Shown: positions 14,472-19,343 of the stretch, piece by piece
How the letters are laid out: every line of letters starts with the position of its first letter
How positions within the stretch are numbered: position 1 is the stretch's first letter
Assembly (NCBI GenBank): GCA_002393725.1
Contig: DGTJ01000113.1
Location: 1-19,343, forward strand
Length of the DNA: 19,343 bases
Direction: 5' to 3'
Source: Prevotella sp. UBA4339
Lineage (GTDB): Bacteria; Bacteroidota; Bacteroidia; Bacteroidales; Bacteroidaceae
Notes under the pieces: generated by a model
The model's input: the letters and a program-made list of their open reading frames with translations, nothing else
Told to the model about the DNA's origin: nothing
Databases searched by the model: none
Position numbers and translations under genes: made by a program

Positions 14472-15764
14472 ATGTCTATCAAGATTTTTAAAAGTATGCT
14501 TGCTATAGCATCTGTAGCTGTAGTTATTGCATCGTGCTCAAAATCCCTGGACATGCCGAGTCCGGATAACACGCTTGAAAATCAGAAGATGGTGTACAGC
14601 GAAGCATTCAAGAAGGAATTCGGAACTCCTGCTTCAAATCAAAACTGGGGTTTCGGCAGTTTCAGTATGGAAGAGGTGACGAAGCCCGAAGGCTCGCCGG
14701 ACATTCCCGATGATGCCGCAGGTTCACGCACTATTACTCGTGCCGTAGCAACAGAGGTGACTAAGACAAGTAAAAAGCAATACCAGTCAGCCGAAGAAGT
14801 ATTAGCCTTAGAGACTGCCGTATGCTATTTCTACCTTAGGGTTGACAACAAAATCATGTCACAAGAACTGAATGGAGTACAAGGCTACGCAACAAACATG
14901 TATTACCCTAAGACAATGGATCTGGGCAATGGTGTAAAGGACAGTGAGATTAATACTGACAACACAGGAAGTATCATCATCTCAAAGTGGGAAGAGCTGG
15001 GGCTGTCAACCAAAGGAGGTCTCACCTATGCTACTGATGACCAGCCTATCCCAGAGACCATATTCGAGAAAGTGCCAACATTCGAGACAATGGCCCTGCA
15101 CATTCCTGATGCAGAGAAGGCAAAGCTTGTAGGCAGTGTGGAGGCATTCAACTCAGACAACTACAAGATCTTCTGGTACGTTGCCAAGTGGCAGGCTTCC
15201 GACAAGGCCATCCACATAGATGGTGTAGTAGTACCAAAGAACCAAGTGACGGTAAACATACCTGAATACAAGAAGAGAATCATCGTAGAGGATCTGAAGG
15301 GCAACATCAATGCCTCAACAGTGATCGACGGCAGCGATTTCGACTACAATGATGTCGTCTTTGATGCCATCACCTGGAAACTTGACGGGAAGACCCACCT
15401 TAAGATCATCGTACGTGCAGCAGGCGGTCAGATGCCTATCTATGTGCACGGGAAGGAGATACACGACGGTATCGGCTATATGTTCAACACCGCTAATCCA
15501 AACTACGATTTCGGTAAGGTACTAATAGAGAATGAGATCATCGAAGGTGCTGACGCTGAGACATTCGACTTCAATAGCATCGACGTAGTAGTCGACGTGA
15601 ATGGTGTGAAGACGACAGCAGCCTCAAACATCGGTGAAGCACCTGAGAAGATAGCTGTGGGAGTAGACTACAAGTGGTGCAAGGAGAAGCAGAACATCAA
15701 GGACGCCTACCCACGTTTCACAGAATATGTCGGCAACAAGTCTGTCACCGACTGGTGGAAATAA
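14472..15764 (+). CDS. Surface-type lipoprotein with DUF4842/LruC-like C-terminal domain
   Basis: 430 residues. The N-terminus is a lipoprotein signal peptide with lipobox VIAS-C22, so the mature protein should be lipid-anchored; the residues after the Cys (SKSLDMPS) are not a clear Bacteroidota surface-export signal, leaving its face of the outer membrane uncertain. FGTPASNQNWGFG (50-62) is typical of Bacteroidales lipoproteins of this group. The C-terminal half has the DUF4842/LruC pattern: SDFDYNDVVFDAI (288-300, Ca-binding-like Asp-rich loop), IVRAAGGQMPIYVHGKEIH (313-331), GEAPEKIAV (388-396) and DAYPRFTEYV (411-420) with a terminal DWWK. Role unknown; LruC-type proteins often occur with surface glycan or adhesion proteins, none of which is present here. 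Monocistronic. Confidence 0.82.
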   Translation: MSIKIFKSMLAIASVAVVIASCSKSLDMPSPDNTLENQKMVYSEAFKKEFGTPASNQNWGFGSFSMEEVTKPEGSPDIPDDAAGSRTITRAVATEVTKTSKKQYQSAEEVLALETAVCYFYLRVDNKIMSQELNGVQGYATNMYYPKTMDLGNGVKDSEINTDNTGSIIISKWEELGLSTKGGLTYATDDQPIPETIFEKVPTFETMALHIPDAEKAKLVGSVEAFNSDNYKIFWYVAKWQASDKAIHIDGVVVPKNQVTVNIPEYKKRIIVEDLKGNINASTVIDGSDFDYNDVVFDAITWKLDGKTHLKIIVRAAGGQMPIYVHGKEIHDGIGYMFNTANPNYDFGKVLIENEIIEGADAETFDFNSIDVVVDVNGVKTTAASNIGEAPEKIAVGVDYKWCKEKQNIKDAYPRFTEYVGNKSVTDWWK

Positions 15765-15788
15765 TCCAAAGAATTCCCTAAAAACCCA

Positions 15789-15953
15789 CTATACGCATAA
15801 TCCCTGAGCCTTTGCGGGTTCAGGGATTACATTTATATGTGCGAAGACACGTAATGGCTTCATCACGCTCATAGCCACAGCAGCCCCAGCTCCCATACCG
15901 AGACGGCGCAGGAACTCTCTTCGGCTGACATTCTTCTGACGGTTTCCTTCCAT
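15789..15953 (-). CDS. 54-residue ORF consisting mainly of a Tat signal peptide
   Basis: Found by direct translation: MEGNRQKNVSRREFLRRLG at the N-terminus contains the twin-arginine motif SRREFL (10-15), followed by a hydrophobic stretch GMGAGAAVAMSVM (19-31) and KPLRVFA, which could be a signal peptidase site. That leaves a mature tail of only about 16 residues. It begins 15 bases after the PBP stop, in the same direction. Its last codons lie inside the terminator hairpin at 15798-15829, so the C-terminus is an accident of that hairpin or the gene is the stump of a larger Tat substrate whose remainder is lost. A functional microprotein is possible but unproven. Confidence 0.55.
   Translation of the reverse strand: MEGNRQKNVSRREFLRRLGMGAGAAVAMSVMKPLRVFAHINVIPEPAKAQGLCV
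15798..15829. terminator. Hairpin terminator between lipoprotein gene and ffh operon
   Basis: Arms TAATCCCTGAGCC (15798-15810) and GGTTCAGGGATTA (15817-15829) pair over 13 positions with one G-T pair and a 6-base loop. It lies 34 bases after the lipoprotein stop and at the 3' end of the leftward ffh operon, so it probably serves both. T-runs are poor on both sides. Confidence 0.72.
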
Positions 15954-15968
15954 AATCATTCCATTTTT

Positions 15969-17090
15969 TTACTTTATTACTTTTGCAGATATTCTCTTGG
16001 CACGGGCCTCTGACTGATTTGACAGCTTGCCTTTCAGATATGCCTCTATTATCAGTCCAGCCATCGGAGCTGCAAGATCGGCTCCAAAGCCGCCATGCTC
16101 TATATACACCGAGACAGCTATTTTCGGACTGTTCATAGGTGCAAATCCGATAAATGCAGAATGGTCGGCACCAGGATTCTCAATGGTACCTGTCTTTCCA
16201 CAAATCGGATATGTAGTTCTTATGCTCGTGGCAGTGCCCTTCTCCACAGCCTGCCGCATGCCTTCCACCACTACGGGATAGGCATCGGCAGATACCCTCG
16301 TCTGGCGTTTGTTCAGGTAGCGCTGATTAGTTGTACCCTTATGGATATGAGGAATAAAGTACCACCCTCTGTTGGCGATGGTGACAGCGAGGTTACAGAG
16401 TTGCAATGGAGTACAGGTGACATCTCCCTGCCCCATGCCTGCCCACCAGATGGTCTTACCGTCCCATCCGTTCTTGTATCGACGGTTCAGATAGTCTGCT
16501 CCTGCAAGCAAGCCTCCCTGCTCACCGCTTATGTCTATGTGCATCGGGCCGCCCAATCCCATCGACTGCATATATCTGCGCCAGGTGGTGATGGCCTCGT
16601 CTCGTGACTCATACATGAACTCATCATTTATCATCGAACCAAAGTTGACGATAAACCAAGTGTTACAGCTATAGGCCAGCGCATCTTTCAGGTTGAGTGG
16701 TGAACGATGCTTATGGCATCCCACCTTGATATTCCCGTCGGTAATACCTTCATTGCATTCTATAGTTGTCTCAGGCGAGACAAAACCTTCAGAGAGCATT
16801 GCCAGAGCCTGAGCCGTCTTAAATGTAGACCCTGGAGCCTGAGGCTTTCCTATAGCCTGACGAACGTCGAATCCGCTGGGTGTGTTTGTGGCGAGACAGA
16901 GTATTTCACCATTTTCAGGATTAATGGCTACTATTGCTCCCGTCTTTCCCTTCAGCAGCCTTGCTCCAAGGTCCTGCAGTATCGGGCGCACTGTCAGTGC
17001 TCCGTCTGTAGGAAGTCCCTGAGCCACAACCGCTTGCCCAGCCATAAGAGCGCTTATCAATAATATTAAGAGAAATGAGTATCTTTTCAT
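15969..17090 (-). CDS. Transpeptidase-only penicillin-binding protein
   Basis: 373 residues. Serine DD-transpeptidase that cross-links peptidoglycan in the periplasm. All three active-site motifs are present: S88-T-F-K91 in PGSTFKT, S141-C-N143, and K299-T-G301 in GKTGT. Sequence around them resembles the catalytic domain of PBP2/MrdA-type proteins. It lacks the N-terminal pedestal domain (usually over 200 residues): only a signal peptide (MKRYSFLLILLISALMAGQA, likely cut after VVAQ) and about 20 residues precede the catalytic domain. An ATG six codons upstream (17108) exists, but the signal peptide begins at 17090. It starts 21 bases after the TPR gene. Probably soluble periplasmic; an auxiliary PBP or penicillin-recognising enzyme is possible. 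Confidence 0.87.
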   Translation of the reverse strand: MKRYSFLLILLISALMAGQAVVAQGLPTDGALTVRPILQDLGARLLKGKTGAIVAINPENGEILCLATNTPSGFDVRQAIGKPQAPGSTFKTAQALAMLSEGFVSPETTIECNEGITDGNIKVGCHKHRSPLNLKDALAYSCNTWFIVNFGSMINDEFMYESRDEAITTWRRYMQSMGLGGPMHIDISGEQGGLLAGADYLNRRYKNGWDGKTIWWAGMGQGDVTCTPLQLCNLAVTIANRGWYFIPHIHKGTTNQRYLNKRQTRVSADAYPVVVEGMRQAVEKGTATSIRTTYPICGKTGTIENPGADHSAFIGFAPMNSPKIAVSVYIEHGGFGADLAAPMAGLIIEAYLKGKLSNQSEARAKRISAKVIK

Positions 17091-17111
17091 AATGTGTGTT
17101 TTAGGCATCCG

Positions 17112-17291
17112 TTATGGATTATACATATCCTTGCAGTAGAAGGCCATTATGTCGTCAAGCATGTGCTTGGCCTCGACAGCCGGGCTGTCAGGGTCAAGCT
17201 CTATTGCCTGAATATAGCAGTTGATGGCCTCATGCCATTTTGACTGCTTGCGAAAGGCGTTGCCCTGTTCGTACCACTCTTGAGCAGTCAT
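17112..17291 (-). CDS. 59-residue single-TPR protein
   Basis: Found by direct translation of the gap between folD and the PBP gene. The sequence carries one tetratricopeptide repeat of consensus type, WYEQGNAFRKQSKWHEAIN at residues 6-24, continuing CYIQAIELDP at 25-34 (the W-x-x-x-G-x-A ... A-I-x-x-Y-x-x-A-I-x-L-x-P pattern), then a capping helix AVEAKHMLDDIMAFY (38-52). There is no signal peptide, so it is cytosolic. It starts 6 bases after folD stops, consistent with an operon. A scaffold or adaptor role is usual for TPRs; its partner is unknown. Confidence 0.8.
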   Translation of the reverse strand: MTAQEWYEQGNAFRKQSKWHEAINCYIQAIELDPDSPAVEAKHMLDDIMAFYCKDMYNP

Positions 17292-17297
17292 GTCCGA

Positions 17298-18176
17298 CTA
17301 TTTATAATACTCTTTCTTACCAGCAGCAAGGGTATTCTTCATCAGCGAACAGATAGTCATCGGCCCTACTCCACCGGGAACAGGAGTGATGAACGAGCAC
17401 TTTGGAGCCACCTCGTCGAACTTCACGTCGCCATTCAGACGGAAGCCGCTCTTCTTGGAAGCATCAGCAACACGAGTAGTGCCCACATCGACTATCACAG
17501 CCCCCTCCTTCACCATATCGGCAGTGACGAAGTCAGGCTGACCGATAGCAGCGATAATGATGTCTGCAGCCCGGCATTCATCCTTCAGGGTCTTTGAGCG
17601 AGAGTGGCATACAGTCACTGTAGCGTCGCCATACTGCTTCTGCATCATCAGCTGAGCCATAGGCTTGCCAACGATATTAGAGCGTCCCAGTATGACACAC
17701 TTCTTGCCGCTTGTCTCGATACCGTATCGTTTCAGCAGTGTGATGATTCCGAGCGGTGTAGCCGAGATGAAGCAAGGCAGGCCGATAGCCATACGACCTA
17801 CGTTGATAGGATGGAATCCGTCTACATCCTTCCGATAGTCGATGGCCTCGATGATCTTCTGCTCGTCGATATGCTTCGGGAGAGGCAGCTGGACGATGAA
17901 TCCGTCTACGTCATCATCCTTATTCAGCTTGTCGACACATGCCAGGAGCTCGACCTCTGTGATATTGTCCTCAAAGCGTATAAGAGTGCTTTTGAATCCG
18001 CAGGCCTCGCAAGCCAGCACCTTGTTTTTTACGTATGTCTCAGAGCCGCCGTCGTGACCCACGAGCACTGCCGCCAGATGTGGCTGCTTGCCACCATTGG
18101 CGATTATCTCCTTCACTTCCTCAGCAATCTCTGCCTTGATGGCTGTTGCCGTTGCCTTTCCGTCTATCAGTTGCAT
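17298..18176 (-). CDS. folD: Bifunctional methylenetetrahydrofolate dehydrogenase/cyclohydrolase
   Basis: 292 residues, normal for FolD. Interconverts 5,10-methylene-THF and 10-formyl-THF through methenyl-THF using NADP, supplying one-carbon units for purines and formyl-methionine. Visible: GGSETYVKNKVLACEACG (43-60), with the catalytic Tyr48 and Lys52 of the YxxxK pattern, VQLPLPKHI (95-103), KDVDGFHP (116-123), the nucleotide-binding VILGRSNIVGKPM (161-173), and ITPVPGGVGPMT (263-274), a family signature. It follows ffh by 27 bases; ffh-folD adjacency is common in Bacteroidota. Confidence 0.96.
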   Translation of the reverse strand: MQLIDGKATATAIKAEIAEEVKEIIANGGKQPHLAAVLVGHDGGSETYVKNKVLACEACGFKSTLIRFEDNITEVELLACVDKLNKDDDVDGFIVQLPLPKHIDEQKIIEAIDYRKDVDGFHPINVGRMAIGLPCFISATPLGIITLLKRYGIETSGKKCVILGRSNIVGKPMAQLMMQKQYGDATVTVCHSRSKTLKDECRAADIIIAAIGQPDFVTADMVKEGAVIVDVGTTRVADASKKSGFRLNGDVKFDEVAPKCSFITPVPGGVGPMTICSLMKNTLAAGKKEYYK

Positions 18177-18203
18177 ATCTTTCTATCTGCTTCTATCTTC
18201 TAA

Positions 18204-19343
18204 CTAAAACTTCGGTCCTCCCTTCATCTTCATAGCAGCGGCCATCTGCGCCATGCGGCTGTTTCCCATGCCCGAAACCATCTTCATCATCTTACGAGTC
18301 TGGTCGAACTGCTTCATCAGCCGGTTCACATCCTCAATCTTCATACCGCTTCCCTTGGCAATGCGCAGGCGACGGCTCTGGTTGATGATATCCGGATTGG
18401 CACGCTCCTTGGGAGTCATCGAGTTGATGATAGCCTCGATGCCCTTGAAGGCATTGTCGTCGATATCCACATCCTTGATGGCCTTGCCTACACCGGGAAT
18501 CATCGATGCGAGGTCTTTCAGGTTACCCATCTTCTTGATCTGCTGAATCTGCCCCATGAAGTCGTCGAAGTCGAACTTGTTCTTGCGGATCTTCTTCTCC
18601 AGTCGTCTGGCCTCTTCCTCATCGAACTGCTGCTGTGCACGCTCCACGAGCGACACGACGTCGCCCATGCCGAGGATACGGTCGGCCATTCGCTCTGGAT
18701 GGAACACGTCGATAGCCTCCATCTTCTCGCCAGTACCCACAAACTTGATAGGCTTTGTGACCACAGAGCGGATACTCAGTGCAGCACCGCCACGGGTGTC
18801 ACCATCGAGCTTCGTGAGGACTACGCCGTCGAAGTCGAGCCGGTCATTAAACTCCTTTGCCGTATTCACTGCATCCTGACCAGTCATCGAGTCAACCACG
18901 AAGAGAGTCTCGTCAGGATTGATGGCCTGCTTCAGGGTAGATATCTCGTTCATCATCTCCTCATCTACAGCCAAGCGACCTGCGGTGTCGATGATAACCA
19001 CCGTGTAGCTCTCCTGCTTTGCCTTTCGGATAGCGTTCTGGGCTATCTCGACTACGTTCTTGTTGCCCTCCTCAGCATATACATCGACGCCAACGGTCTG
19101 AGCCACGACCTTCAGCTGCTCGATAGCGGCAGGACGATACACGTCGCAAGCCACCAGCAGCGGCTTCTTATGCTGGCGCTCCTTAAGCATCTTTGCCAGC
19201 TTACCAGTGAATGTGGTCTTACCCGAACCCTGAAGACCAGACATCAGGATAACGGCAGGGCGATTGTCGAGCTTCAGCTCAACGGCCTTTCCTCCCATCA
19301 GCTCTGTCAGCTCATCATGAACAATCTTCACCATCAACTGACT
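18204..19343 (-). CDS. ffh: Signal recognition particle protein Ffh (5' end outside the window)
   Basis: 379 residues are visible. The reading frame is open to the window edge and begins mid-protein (SQLMVKIVHDELTELMGG), so roughly 65-75 N-terminal residues of the N domain are missing; an in-frame ATG near 19334 is internal. Ffh binds signal peptides and 4.5S RNA and delivers nascent membrane proteins to FtsY. Visible: G-domain P-loop SGLQGSGKTTFTGKLA, DTAGR, TKLDGDTRGGAALS and GTGEK, then the M domain from about RILGMGDV, with the RNA-binding RRLRIAKGSGMKIEDVNRL, and a methionine-rich tail ending KMKGGPKF. Length and motifs are normal. Confidence 0.96.
   Translation of the reverse strand, partial: SQLMVKIVHDELTELMGGKAVELKLDNRPAVILMSGLQGSGKTTFTGKLAKMLKERQHKKPLLVACDVYRPAAIEQLKVVAQTVGVDVYAEEGNKNVVEIAQNAIRKAKQESYTVVIIDTAGRLAVDEEMMNEISTLKQAINPDETLFVVDSMTGQDAVNTAKEFNDRLDFDGVVLTKLDGDTRGGAALSIRSVVTKPIKFVGTGEKMEAIDVFHPERMADRILGMGDVVSLVERAQQQFDEEEARRLEKKIRKNKFDFDDFMGQIQQIKKMGNLKDLASMIPGVGKAIKDVDIDDNAFKGIEAIINSMTPKERANPDIINQSRRLRIAKGSGMKIEDVNRLMKQFDQTRKMMKMVSGMGNSRMAQMAAAMKMKGGPKF

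Noticed and set aside
17604..18203. 199-codon plus-strand frame opposite folD
   Set aside because: Antisense to a fully conserved folD; no recognisable domain and low-complexity Cys/Leu/Asp-rich composition.
1..19343. CRISPR array, tRNA or rRNA genes, intact insertion sequence
   Set aside because: No regularly spaced direct repeats, cloverleaf, rRNA-like stretch or transposase with terminal repeats was seen by eye; a covariance-model scan could still find a small RNA.

Overview
The window looks like chromosomal DNA of a Bacteroidota member, most likely a Prevotella/Segatella-type Bacteroidales. Evidence: five promoters fit the Bacteroidota pattern TTG/TTTG-N19-20-TAnnTTTG, there is a lipoprotein with the DUF4842/LruC-type C-terminus typical of Bacteroidales, and the ilvD-ilvB-ilvN-acyl-ACP thioesterase and ffh-folD orders are familiar from that group. 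Almost all genes lie on the minus strand; only a small XRE regulator and the lipoprotein are on the plus strand. No rRNA, tRNA, CRISPR array or intact insertion sequence was seen.

Left part (1-5.5 kb) is accessory and AT-rich: a DUF4143-type ATPase, a gene-poor stretch with a GGGGACA palindrome, a tight three-gene operon (AAA ATPase, DUF2238 membrane protein, DUF695-like protein) whose promoter overlaps a striking double dyad, and an overlapping pair of unknown membrane/exported proteins. A second GGGGACA palindrome lies at the right edge, so the two palindromes bracket about 4 kb of unknown genes.

Middle (5.5-14.2 kb) is metabolic. ilvD, ilvB, ilvN, an acyl-ACP thioesterase and a small membrane protein form one operon making branched-chain 2-oxoacids. 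Divergent from it is a 73-residue XRE regulator whose promoter is nearly a mirror image of the ilvD promoter. Next is a four-subunit 2-oxoacid:ferredoxin oxidoreductase (ferredoxin, alpha, beta, gamma), a VOR/KOR-type enzyme that could exchange branched-chain oxoacids with acyl-CoAs. Together they suggest a neighbourhood handling branched-chain amino acid and possibly branched-chain acyl metabolism.

Right part (14.4-19.3 kb) holds the lipoprotein, then a leftward operon: ffh (5' end outside the window), folD, a 59-residue TPR protein, a transpeptidase-only penicillin-binding protein, and a 54-residue ORF that is little more than a Tat signal peptide and runs into a terminator hairpin. The two shortest genes (59 and 54 codons) were found by direct translation of the gaps. 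The most unusual signals are the double dyad at 4017-4049, the palindrome-bracketed unknown block, the mirror-symmetric ilvD/XRE promoters, and the small genes at the end of the ffh operon.
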